Shown one piece after another: positions 1 through 6,061 of a stretch of 6,179 nt of DNA. The position numbers were made by a program, and so were the translations under genes. The stretch spans positions 1 to 6,179 of the forward strand of contig CATPBC010000208.1 in assembly GCA_955652195.1 (NCBI GenBank). Reading direction: 5' to 3'. Under the pieces are notes generated by a model. That model ran no database searches. It worked only from the letters and a program-made list of their open reading frames with translations, and was not told where the DNA came from. This DNA is from an uncultured Xanthobacteraceae bacterium (GTDB lineage: Bacteria > Pseudomonadota > Alphaproteobacteria > Rhizobiales > Xanthobacteraceae). Numbering within the stretch: position 1 is the stretch's first letter; each line of letters opens with the position of its first letter.

Positions 1-537
1 CTGCTGCAGCAATTGCAGCGCGAATACGCCCCGCGCGGGGTCAATCTCGTGCGCGTCGGCGGCAAATGGACGCTGCGCACCGCCACCGATCTGGCCTGGC
101 TATTGACGCATGAATCGGTGGTGACGCGAAAACTGTCGCGCGCCGCGATCGAAACCCTGGCGATTGTCGCCTACCATCAACCGGTGACACGCGCCGAGGT
201 CGAGGAAATCCGCGGCGTGAGCACGTCCAAGGGAACATTGGACGTGCTCCTTGAAACCGGGTGGATCCGCTTGCGCGGCCGGCGCAAGGCCCCCGGCCGG
301 CCGGTGACCTACGGGACTAGCGAAGCCTTCCTGTCGCATTTTGGGCTCGATGCGCTGGGCGATCTGCCTGGACTCGACGAACTCAAAGGCGCGGGCCTGG
401 TCGATGCGGCGATGCCCGCCGATTTTGCCGTACCGGTCCCGTCCGACGATCCAGCGCTGCGGGACAACGAAGAACCGCTCGGCCCGGAGGACGTCGATCT
501 GGGCTTAGCCCCGCCACTAGGCCGAACCGAGGAATAA
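1..537 (+). CDS. scpB: Segregation and condensation protein B, C-terminal part (5' end cut by window)
   Basis: ScpB is the winged-helix partner of the kleisin ScpA in the SMC-ScpAB complex, which compacts and separates the chromosome. The frame is open from base 1, so the N-terminal part lies outside the window and 178 codons are visible. A TTG at 13 is not the start, because it falls inside the first winged-helix domain. Family signature sequence includes LSRAAIETLAIVAYHQPVTR (133-192) and then a stretch reading GTLDVLLETGWI, GRRKAPGRPVTYGT and EAFLSHFGL, which is the second winged helix and its wing as I know it from alphaproteobacterial ScpB. An acidic, Pro-rich tail of about 50 residues follows and ends at TAA 535-537. 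scpA would be expected just upstream. Identification is firm; only the missing start is uncertain. Confidence 0.93.
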   Translation: MLQQLQREYAPRGVNLVRVGGKWTLRTATDLAWLLTHESVVTRKLSRAAIETLAIVAYHQPVTRAEVEEIRGVSTSKGTLDVLLETGWIRLRGRRKAPGRPVTYGTSEAFLSHFGLDALGDLPGLDELKGAGLVDAAMPADFAVPVPSDDPALRDNEEPLGPEDVDLGLAPPLGRTEE

Positions 538-738
538 ACCGGGGCTGCTGCCGATCCTCGCACTCACTGGGTAATAGCTGCCGCTTGCACTTGCCGTTTA
601 CCTGCGGCGCGACGGCATTGCCGTTGCGCTTGTTTTTGCCGGCCCCGACGCCTAGTTTCTGGCTCAAACCGGGCAACTTACCAGCGCGCGCCGCGATCTT
701 AAGAAATACGCGTAAGCGTCTGGTGGACGGAGGATTTC
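538..738. other. scpB-tatA intergenic region
   Basis: This 201-bp gap should hold the promoter of tatABC unless transcription continues from scpB. I see a 13-bp palindrome ACGGCA-T-TGCCGT at 612-624. I also see a poor sigma70-like pair, TTGTTT (630-635), 17 bases, TAGTTT (653-658). Each hexamer matches the consensus at only about three positions, so this is a guess at best. No strong terminator (GC-rich stem plus T-run) follows scpB. The gap ends with a good ribosome binding site, GGAGG at 729-733, five bases before the tatA ATG. Confidence 0.4.
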
Positions 739-978
739 ATGGGTTCCTTGAGCATCTGGCATTGGTTGATCGTCGGCGCCGTGGTCCTGCTGGTGTTCGG
801 GGGCCGCAACAAGATTTCGGACATGATGGGCGATGTCGCCCGAGGTATCAAAGCCTTCAAGAAGGGTATGTCCGACGACGAAACCGCCGAAAACAGCGCC
901 AAATCCGATGCGGCGGTGAAGACGATCGATCATCAAGCCGAAATCAAGCGGCGGGCCGAATCCGAGAGCAAAGTCTAA
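739..978 (+). CDS. tatA: Sec-independent translocase protein TatA
   Basis: TatA is the pore-forming or membrane-thinning subunit of the twin-arginine translocase, which exports folded proteins bearing an RR signal peptide across the inner membrane. The 79-residue product has the expected layout: a single short N-terminal membrane helix (about residues 5-20), the F20-G21 hinge, an amphipathic helix (about 24-44, [13 protein letters not shown], the most conserved part) and a charged cytoplasmic tail. The N-terminus resembles E. coli MGGISIWQ, but position 8 is His rather than Gln. The ATG at 739 has GGAGG at 729-733. It is the first gene of a tatA-tatB-tatC cluster, with 83 bases before tatB. 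The small size and the paired, distinct TatB next door argue against a TatB or TatE assignment. Confidence 0.95.
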   Translation: MGSLSIWHWLIVGAVVLLVFGGRNKISDMMGDVARGIKAFKKGMSDDETAENSAKSDAAVKTIDHQAEIKRRAESESKV

Positions 979-1061
979 CTTTGGTGCTCTCGCGCTGGCG
1001 GCGCATTTGCATCTTGATCTGATCGGCGGCTGCGGCTAACGGGCCCAGCCGGAGAATCCGC

Positions 1062-1550
1062 ATGTTCGACATCAGCTGGACCGAATTCCTGCTCATCGGC
1101 ATCGTCGCGCTGATCGTGATCGGGCCTAAAGAGCTCCCCGCCGTCATGCGCGGGCTCGGGCAATGGACACGCAAAATTCGCAGCTTGGCCGCCGATTTCC
1201 AAAATCAATTCCACGAAGCGATGCGCGAAGCCGAGATGGCCGACCTGAAAAAACAGGTCGACGACGTGGCGCAGGACATCAAGCAATATGATCCGCTCAA
1301 GGATGTGCGTGCCGATGTTGAGGCCATAGGCAAGGATTTGGACACGGCCCCCGACAAAAGTCCGCAAAAGGAGCTGACCAAGGAAACCGAGCCGGAAAGC
1401 CCAGCCGCGGCCTTGCCAGCCAAAGAGCTTCCCATTCCGGAGGCCGCAGCCGAACTCCGTGACAAAGAGATCGTCGGCGCCGGCGCCGGGGTCGCGCCGG
1501 AAGCGGCGGCGGAGTCGTCCTCGCCGGATGGCGCAGGCAGGGCGCGATGA
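1062..1550 (+). CDS. tatB: Sec-independent translocase protein TatB
   Basis: TatB pairs with TatC to form the receptor for twin-arginine signal peptides at the inner membrane. The product is 162 residues, close to E. coli TatB. It begins [21 protein letters not shown], giving one membrane helix (about 4-20) with the conserved polar Glu8, then the G21-P22 hinge and LP (25-26) that typify TatB. A long amphipathic, coiled-coil-prone helix follows (about 28-90; [23 protein letters not shown]). The last 60 or so residues are acidic and rich in Ala, Pro and Glu, and probably disordered. GGAGAA at 1051-1056 supports the ATG at 1062. The stop codon overlaps the tatC start as ATGA (1547-1550), so translation of the two is probably coupled, which suits their tight complex. 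Confidence 0.95.
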   Translation: MFDISWTEFLLIGIVALIVIGPKELPAVMRGLGQWTRKIRSLAADFQNQFHEAMREAEMADLKKQVDDVAQDIKQYDPLKDVRADVEAIGKDLDTAPDKSPQKELTKETEPESPAAALPAKELPIPEAAAELRDKEIVGAGAGVAPEAAAESSSPDGAGRAR

Positions 1551-2356
1551 GAAGCGAAGACGAAGAAAAGGAGATCGAATCCACCAAGGCGCCCCTGATG
1601 GATCACTTGATCGAGCTGCGTTCGCGGCTCATCAAGGCGCTCGCCGCGTTCGCGGTCGCCGCCATAGCTTGCTTCTTTTTCGCTCGCCAGATTTATAACG
1701 TGCTGACCTGGCCGTACATCTGGGTGGCCGGGCCGGAAAACTCGAAATTCATCTATACCGGCCTCCTTGAATATTTCGTCGTTCAACTCAAGCTTGCGCT
1801 GTTCGGGGCAGCCTTCATCTCCTTCCCGGTGATGGCGACGCAAATCTATATGTTCGTCGCGCCCGGGCTGTACCGCAATGAGCGGCAGGCCTTCCTGCCA
1901 TATCTGATTGCGACGCCGATTTTCTTTTTGCTTGGCTCGATGGTCGTCTATTTCGTGGTCTGGCCGATGCTGGCGCGATTTTCGCTCGGCATGCAGCAAT
2001 TGGGCGGGCCCGGCGAAGCGACGATCGAATTGCTGCCAAAGGTGGAAGATTATCTGTCGCTGATGATGAAGCTGATCCTCGCCTTCGGCGTGGCCTTTCA
2101 GCTTCCGGTCATCCTGACGCTGCTCGGGCGCGTCGGCATCGTCACCTCCGATCAGCTCAAAGCAAAACGCCGCTATTTCATCGTGATTGCTTTTGTCATT
2201 GCCGCCGTGCTCACCCCGCCCGACGTGTTGAGCCAGTTGTCGCTTGCCCTGCCGCTGATCGCGCTTTACGAGGGCTCGATCTGGTCGGTGCGGGTGGTGG
2301 AGCGCCGCGCGGCGGCGGCGCGCACCGCGGCGGCTGCGGCTAAACCCGCGGAGTGA
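1547..2356 (+). CDS. tatC: Sec-independent translocase protein TatC
   Basis: TatC is the multi-spanning core of the Tat receptor and directly binds the twin-arginine motif. The 269-residue product has six hydrophobic segments and the hallmark motifs: HLIELRSRL with Glu23 (E. coli Glu15), Pro56 in the first periplasmic loop (E. coli Pro48), [11 protein letters not shown] with Glu112 (E. coli Glu103, part of the signal-binding site), YFVVWP (135-140) and LTPPDVLSQ with Asp226 (E. coli Asp211). At the position of E. coli Glu170 it has Gln185 (FGVAFQLP); I believe this polar substitution is common in alphaproteobacteria, so I do not read it as loss of function. The tail from about 250 is Arg/Ala-rich and low in complexity. 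The start overlaps the tatB stop. The stop at 2354-2356 is followed by the palindromic repeat. Confidence 0.96.
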   Translation: MRSEDEEKEIESTKAPLMDHLIELRSRLIKALAAFAVAAIACFFFARQIYNVLTWPYIWVAGPENSKFIYTGLLEYFVVQLKLALFGAAFISFPVMATQIYMFVAPGLYRNERQAFLPYLIATPIFFLLGSMVVYFVVWPMLARFSLGMQQLGGPGEATIELLPKVEDYLSLMMKLILAFGVAFQLPVILTLLGRVGIVTSDQLKAKRRYFIVIAFVIAAVLTPPDVLSQLSLALPLIALYEGSIWSVRVVERRAAAARTAAAAAKPAE

Positions 2357-2381
2357 TTGACGCGTATATTCGGTTTTGATT

Positions 2382-2470
2382 CGTCATGCCCGGGCTTGAC
2401 CCGGGCATCCACGTCTTGAGTATCGAGACACACAAAGACGTGGATGGCCGGAACAAGTCCGGCCATGACG
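2382..2470. repeat. Nested palindromic intergenic repeat (clover-leaf-like, Rhizobiales dispersed-repeat type)
   Basis: Two 36-base arms (2382-2417 and 2435-2470) are inverted copies of each other with 31 of 36 positions matching, separated by 17 bases. Each arm contains its own perfect 9-bp hairpin with a 5-base loop: ATGCCCGGG/CCCGGGCAT at 2386-2408 and ATGGCCGGA/TCCGGCCAT at 2444-2466. Of the five differences between the arms, four form two compensated pairs that keep both inner hairpins perfect, and the fifth is in a loop. The outer ends are CGTCATG and CATGACG, and the inner ends read ACGTCTT/AAGACGT. From memory, sequences of this kind are abundant between genes in Bradyrhizobium and relatives and give rise to many spurious protein predictions such as MAGLVPAIHVF. 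It fills most of the tatC-serS gap. A RNA read through it could fold either as one long hairpin or as two small ones. Confidence 0.9.
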
Positions 2471-2483
2471 TGGGAAAAGGCTC

Positions 2484-3935
2484 ATGCACGACATCCGCTT
2501 CATCCGCGAACATCCGGACGCCTTCGATCGCGGCCTTGCACGGCGCGGGCTTGCGCCGGAATCGAAGCGGCTAATCGTATTGGACGAGGCGCGGCGCAAA
2601 ATAATCCTTGAGCTGGAAACGGCCCAGGCGCGTCGCAATGCAGCCTCGAAGGAAATCGGCGAGGCCAAGAAAACCAAGAATGAGAAAAAGGCCGCCGAGC
2701 TCATGGCGGAGGTCGCCGCGCTCAAAGAGACCATTCCCGCAATGGAGGCGGCGGAGAAGGCGGCTTCGAAGGCGCTCGACGATGCGCTTGCACAGATACC
2801 GAATCTGCCGCTCGACGACGTGCCCGACGGGAAAGAACCGAGCGACAACGTCGAGCATCACCGCTTCGGCGCCAAACGCGATTACGCGTTCACGCCGAAA
2901 CAACATTTCGAGCTGGGCGAAGCGCTCAGCCAGATGGATTTTGAGACCGCAGCCAAACTATCGGGGGCGCGCTTTGTTGTTTTGAAAAAGGGCTTGGCGA
3001 GGCTGGAGCGCGCGCTCGGCCAATTCATGCTCGATGTGCACACGAGCGAGCACGGCTACACCGAAGTCGCGCCGCCGCTCTTGGTGCGTGACGAGGTCAT
3101 GTTCGGCACGGCGCAACTGCCGAAGTTTGCTGACGATCAGTTTGCGACCCAAGGGCGCATTGAAGAAGATGATTTGCAAAAGTTCTTCGATCAATTGAAG
3201 TATGATGAACGTTATCTGGAGGCCGGTCCGGCTATCGAGACACGGCACGGAACAACTGAGATACCCTATCGCTTAACTCGGGAGGGCTTAGAACTTTTCA
3301 ATTTCTTTCGGGCCGCAAAGAACCGTCACTGGCTCATCCCCACCGCCGAAGTGCCGCTGACCAATTTGGTGCGCGAATCCATCATCGACGAAGCGCAATT
3401 GCCGATGCGGTTCACCGCCTGCACGCCGTGCTTTCGCGCCGAAGCCGGCGCCGCCGGCAAAGATACGCGCGGCATGATCCGTCAGCACCAGTTCACCAAG
3501 GTCGAACTCGTTTCCATCACCACGCCCGAGCAATCGCGGGACGAGCACGAGCGTATGCTGTCCTGCGCCGAGGAAGTGTTGCGGCGGCTCGATTTGCATT
3601 ATCGCGTGGTGACGTTGTGCACCGGCGATATGGGTTTTGCCGCGCAAAAAACCTACGACATCGAAGTCCGGCTGCCGGGGCAAAACATGTACCGCGAGAT
3701 TTCATCGTGCTCCGTCTGCGGCGAGTTCCAGGCGCGGCGCATGAATGCGCGCTATCGCGCCAAACAAGATCGCAACATCCGCCACGTCCACACGCTCAAC
3801 GGCTCCGGCGTTGCGGTCGGCCGCGCGCGGATCGCGGTGATGGAAACGTATCAAGAAGCAGACGGATCGATTGCTGTGCCCGACGTGCTGCAAAGCTATA
3901 TGGGCGGAATGAAGAAGATTGCCAAAAGCGAGTAG
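2484..3935 (+). CDS. serS: Serine--tRNA ligase (SerRS) with an extra internal block
   Basis: SerRS attaches serine to tRNA-Ser (and to tRNA-Sec where present) in the cytoplasm. The N-terminal tRNA-binding coiled coil runs from about residue 27 to 104 (Lys/Glu/Ala-rich heptads) and ends at IPNLP (105-109). The class II catalytic core follows: [10 protein letters not shown] (206-215), TAEVPLTN (287-294, serine-binding TxE loop), motif 2 around [14 protein letters not shown] (from 317) with QHQF-KVEL after it, [13 protein letters not shown], and motif 3 [19 protein letters not shown] (from 439). All key motifs are present, so it should be active. It has 483 residues against 430 for E. coli. The excess lies between residues 216 and 283, where 68 residues replace about 20. 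The ribosome binding site is weak (GGGAAAAGG, 2472-2480) and begins just after the palindromic repeat. surE follows after 48 bases, possibly in the same transcript. Confidence 0.96.
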   Translation: MHDIRFIREHPDAFDRGLARRGLAPESKRLIVLDEARRKIILELETAQARRNAASKEIGEAKKTKNEKKAAELMAEVAALKETIPAMEAAEKAASKALDDALAQIPNLPLDDVPDGKEPSDNVEHHRFGAKRDYAFTPKQHFELGEALSQMDFETAAKLSGARFVVLKKGLARLERALGQFMLDVHTSEHGYTEVAPPLLVRDEVMFGTAQLPKFADDQFATQGRIEEDDLQKFFDQLKYDERYLEAGPAIETRHGTTEIPYRLTREGLELFNFFRAAKNRHWLIPTAEVPLTNLVRESIIDEAQLPMRFTACTPCFRAEAGAAGKDTRGMIRQHQFTKVELVSITTPEQSRDEHERMLSCAEEVLRRLDLHYRVVTLCTGDMGFAAQKTYDIEVRLPGQNMYREISSCSVCGEFQARRMNARYRAKQDRNIRHVHTLNGSGVAVGRARIAVMETYQEADGSIAVPDVLQSYMGGMKKIAKSE

Positions 3936-3970
3936 CGTCGCCATTTCCGAGTTGCTATTCGCCATTTTTT

Positions 3971-3986
3971 AAGAGGTCGCTCATTG
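3971..3986 (+). promoter_or_regulatory. Ribosome binding site fixing the TTG start of surE
   Basis: AAGAGG (3971-3976) stands seven bases before TTG 3984. No in-frame ATG lies close to the conserved MRILVTNDDG start, so this site decides the start codon. Confidence 0.75.
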
Positions 3987-4757
3987 CGCATCCTGGTCAC
4001 CAACGACGACGGCATTCATTCGCCAGGCCTCGACACCTGCGAGGAGATTGCCCGTACCTTGTCTGAGGATGTGTGGGTGGTGGCGCCCGAGCACGACCAG
4101 TCTGGTGTCGCCCATTCGCTGTCGCTCAACGATCCGCTGCGGCTGCGGCAGGTCGCCGATCGCCGTTTTGCGGTGCGCGGCACCCCGACCGATTGCGTGA
4201 TCATGGGCGCGCGCCATGTGCTCGAAGGCAAGCAGATCGATCTCGTGCTGTCCGGCGTCAATCGCGGCCGCAACGTTGGCGAAGACGTGATCTATTCCGG
4301 CACAGTCGCCGGCGCGATGGAGGGCGCGGTACTCGGCATTCCCTCGATCGCCCTGTCGCAATCGTATAAATCACGCAGCGGGCAGCCGCCGTTCTGGGAA
4401 ACCGGCCTGCACTTTGCTCCCGACATCATTCGACGCGTGCTTGCCGGCGGCGTGCGCGAGGGCGTGCTGATCAACGTCAATTTTCCGGATTGCCGTCCCG
4501 AAGAGGTCAAAGCCATCGCGGTGACGCCGCTCGGGCGCCGCCGTCAGGAGCGCTTGCACATCGATAAGCGCGTCGATGGCAGGGGCAATCCATATTACTG
4601 GATCGCCTATTCGCGCCTTAATCCATTTCAGGCGGAGCACGGAACGGATATCGCGGTCCTCGACGAGCGCTGCATCGCCTTGACGCCGCTGCGCATCGAC
4701 ATCACCGACGAACCAACGATGACGAAGCTCGCCGAGCTTTTTGCCAAGAAAATTTAG
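3984..4757 (+). CDS. surE: 5'/3'-nucleotidase SurE
   Basis: SurE is a metal-dependent phosphatase that removes phosphate from nucleoside 5'- and 3'-monophosphates and has been linked to stationary-phase survival. The 257-residue protein is full length. It begins MRILVTNDDGIHSPG with the metal ligands Asp8 and Asp9. DQSGVAHSLSL carries Ser40, and SGVNRGRNVGEDVIYSGTVAGAMEG carries Asn93, completing the metal site (E. coli Asp8, Asp9, Ser39, Asn91). RGTPTDCV (65-72) is also typical. The start is TTG, supported by GAGG at 3973-3976 seven bases upstream and by the family's invariant N-terminus, which leaves no room for a different start. It follows serS closely. At its 3' end it overlaps the convergent receiver gene by the four bases TTAG. 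pcm, its usual downstream neighbour, lies beyond that inserted gene. Confidence 0.96.
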   Translation: MRILVTNDDGIHSPGLDTCEEIARTLSEDVWVVAPEHDQSGVAHSLSLNDPLRLRQVADRRFAVRGTPTDCVIMGARHVLEGKQIDLVLSGVNRGRNVGEDVIYSGTVAGAMEGAVLGIPSIALSQSYKSRSGQPPFWETGLHFAPDIIRRVLAGGVREGVLINVNFPDCRPEEVKAIAVTPLGRRRQERLHIDKRVDGRGNPYYWIAYSRLNPFQAEHGTDIAVLDERCIALTPLRIDITDEPTMTKLAELFAKKI

Positions 4758-5134
4758 CAGCGTGCGCTTGCAACCGCTTGGATTGCTTCCTCAAGCGCGT
4801 CAGCCTGAAACGGTTTCTGTAGCATCGGAGCTTCCCGATAAGCCTCAGGAAGGCCGCGTTGCCCATAGCCGCTCGCGAAAATGAACGGCACGCCGCGCTC
4901 GGCCAGAATTTCGACGACTGGCGTAACCGAGTCCCCGTTTAGATTCACGTCGAGAACGGCGAGATCGAATTGTCCTTGTCTTGCGAGGTCGAGGGCTTGG
5001 CGCAGATCGCCCGCCTCTGCTGCGACACTATGGCCAAGATCCGCGAGCATGCCTTCGAGCAGCATGCGGATCATAATTTCGTCCTCGACGACGAAGACGC
5101 GCTTGCCCGCAGCAGTCTTCCCCTCATTGGCCAT
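4754..5134 (-). CDS. Single-domain response regulator (receiver only, FAT-GUY-like)
   Basis: This 126-residue protein is a stand-alone CheY-type receiver with no output domain. After a 10-residue Lys/Ala-rich leader, the domain shows the acidic pair Glu17-Asp18, the phosphoacceptor Asp62 in LAVLDVNLNG, Ser88 in PFIFASGYG at the switch position (usually Thr), and Lys107-Pro108-Phe109. The FASGYG sequence places it near the alphaproteobacterial FAT GUY receivers (FATGY motif), some of which, such as Sphingomonas SdrG, act in the general stress response phosphorelay. The partner kinase is not in the window. The ATG at 5134 is the only plausible start, since an in-frame TGA lies immediately upstream. 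The leader has only a GGGG (5141-5144) as ribosome binding site. A consensus EcfG-type promoter lies just upstream. The gene runs against its neighbours and separates surE from pcm. The exact partner and role are not known from sequence. Confidence 0.9.
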   Translation of the reverse strand: MANEGKTAAGKRVFVVEDEIMIRMLLEGMLADLGHSVAAEAGDLRQALDLARQGQFDLAVLDVNLNGDSVTPVVEILAERGVPFIFASGYGQRGLPEAYREAPMLQKPFQADALEEAIQAVASARC

Positions 5135-5157
5135 TCAGGACCCCATGCTGGCGCCGT

Positions 5158-5183
5158 AACGCCGGGCTTCGCCGTTTGGTTCC
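5158..5183 (-). promoter_or_regulatory. EcfG-type (general stress sigma factor) promoter for the receiver gene
   Basis: On the minus strand GGAAC (5183-5179) is followed after exactly 17 bases by CGTT (5161-5158). This matches the published alphaproteobacterial EcfG consensus GGAAC-N16/17-CGTT at every position. A start site six to eight bases past the -10 element would lie near 5150, about 16 bases before the receiver ATG at 5134. Location, orientation and the stress-type receiver downstream all agree. It is predicted from sequence only. Confidence 0.72.
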
Positions 5184-5252
5184 ATTCCAGCAGCGGTTCG
5201 CCGCGATATAAGCCTTGAACTCAGGACGGTATATGCGCTCATTCTGGAATGG
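5182..5252. repeat. Spaced 9-bp inverted repeat in the divergent control region
   Basis: CCATTCCAG (5182-5190) and its exact inverse CTGGAATGG (5244-5252) lie 53 bases apart in the gap between the divergent receiver and pcm genes. The left copy overlaps the -35 element of the EcfG-type promoter by two bases. It could be a pair of operator half-sites, but a chance match of this length in a 157-bp gap is not negligible. Confidence 0.45.
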
Positions 5253-5291
5253 TAAAAATCAACGGCAACACCTTGAGAAGGCGAGGTAACA

Positions 5292-5951
5292 GTGGCCACC
5301 AGCCCGCCAGCCGATGATGTGGAACGTATGGAGTTTCAGCTTGCGCTGCGCCGCCGTGGCATCAGCGATCAAGCTGTGCTTCGCGCAATGGAGGAGGTGC
5401 CGCGGGAGAGGTTTGTTGCCCGCGGCTTCACCGACAGCGCCTATGCCGACCAGGCGCTGCCGATCGACTGTGGCCAAACCATCAGTCAGCCTTTTGTCGT
5501 GGCCTATATGACGGAGCAACTTGAAGTCGGGCCGCAGCACCGCATCCTCGAAATTGGAACAGGCTCCGGCTATCAGGCCGCCGTTCTGTCGCGCCTGGCG
5601 CGCGAGGTGGTGACGATCGAGCGCTATCGCACGCTTGCCGATACGGCGCGCGAACGACTCCAAACACAGGGCTACACCAATGTGACCGTACGCCTCGGCG
5701 ATGGAATGGCGGGAGCGCCAGATTTGGCGCCGTTCGATCGGATCATGATTACGGCCGCGGCCGAGGATGTTCCTGATGCGCTGGTCGCGCAGCTGACCGC
5801 AGGAGGCAAGATGGTCTTGCCTGTCGGTCCGCGTCACGACGCGCAATATCTCGTCAAGCTCACTAAGCAGGCAGATGGCGAATTAACGCGCGAAGAGCTT
5901 ATCGCCGTGCGATTTGTGCCGCTATTGCCGGGGCAGGCGAGGGAGCTGTAG
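5292..5951 (+). CDS. pcm: Protein-L-isoaspartate O-methyltransferase
   Basis: Pcm uses S-adenosylmethionine to methylate abnormal L-isoaspartyl residues in aged proteins, starting their repair. The 219-residue product matches E. coli Pcm along its length: VPRERFV (36-42), the substrate-binding loop GQTISQP (61-67, with Ser65), SAM motif [12 protein letters not shown] (85-95), the acidic ribose-contacting Glu110 in VVTIER, GDG with Asp137 (136-138), [10 protein letters not shown] and the C-terminal [10 protein letters not shown] accept the GTG start at 5292 because GCGAGG (5281-5286) is correctly placed five bases upstream. The alternative ATG at 5328 (residue 13) has a poor site, though it would still give a complete catalytic domain. 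pcm normally directly follows surE; here the minus-strand receiver gene intervenes, so pcm must have its own promoter in 5135-5291 or depend on transcription reading through that gene. Confidence 0.95.
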   Translation: MATSPPADDVERMEFQLALRRRGISDQAVLRAMEEVPRERFVARGFTDSAYADQALPIDCGQTISQPFVVAYMTEQLEVGPQHRILEIGTGSGYQAAVLSRLAREVVTIERYRTLADTARERLQTQGYTNVTVRLGDGMAGAPDLAPFDRIMITAAAEDVPDALVAQLTAGGKMVLPVGPRHDAQYLVKLTKQADGELTREELIAVRFVPLLPGQAREL

Positions 5952-5996
5952 CGCCGAAGACACACAACAGATTATTCCGAAATATCTGCTGGCGCT
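5950..5996 (+). other. Possible stem-loop after pcm
   Basis: An outer 6-bp stem AGCGCC/GGCGCT (5950-5955, 5991-5996) encloses a second stem, CAGAT/ATCTG (5968-5972, 5984-5988), that extends by ATT/AAT across one bulged base to a CCGA loop. No T-run follows, so it is not a standard intrinsic terminator. It might slow transcription or protect the pcm mRNA end, or it might be chance. Confidence 0.3.
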
Positions 5997-6061
5997 TAAA
6001 GCCCTGTTTACCGCATCGTTGTTTATTCGCTCGTCCTTGTATTGCGTACGAGTGAGTAACC

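Noticed and set aside
612..624. Short palindrome ACGGCA-T-TGCCGT as an operator
   Set aside because: It is too short and common in GC-rich sequence to call a binding site without conservation data.
585..1022. 145-codon plus-strand open frame over tatA
   Set aside because: It lies in another frame across the whole of tatA, has a basic Arg-rich composition typical of an out-of-frame high-GC reading, and no ribosome binding site.
1205..1999. 264-codon minus-strand open frame
   Set aside because: It is antisense to tatB and tatC, which are unmistakable, and its peptide is a His/Arg/Asp-rich low-complexity mirror of them.
1728..2356. Loss of function in TatC because Gln185 replaces the Glu of E. 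coli (Glu170)
   Set aside because: Other key residues (Glu23, Pro56, Glu112, Asp226) are intact, and I believe Gln at this site is common in alphaproteobacterial TatC.
2266..2574. Small open frames on both strands reading through the palindromic repeat (2386-2574 plus; 2266-2466 minus)
   Set aside because: Their peptides ([21 protein letters not shown]) come from translating the repeat itself, a well-known source of false proteins in this group, and they run into tatC or serS.
3938..3970. Possible terminator after serS: T-run at 3965-3970 and a direct repeat of TCGCCATTT (3938-3946, 3959-3967)
   Set aside because: The repeats are direct, not inverted, so no stem can form before the T-run, and surE starts only 14 bases later.
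3428..4066. 212-codon plus-strand open frame spanning the serS end and surE start
   Set aside because: It is an Arg-rich shifted reading of two clearly identified genes.
5259..5846. 195-codon minus-strand open frame antisense to pcm
   Set aside because: pcm has all family motifs in the other strand; this frame has none that I recognise.
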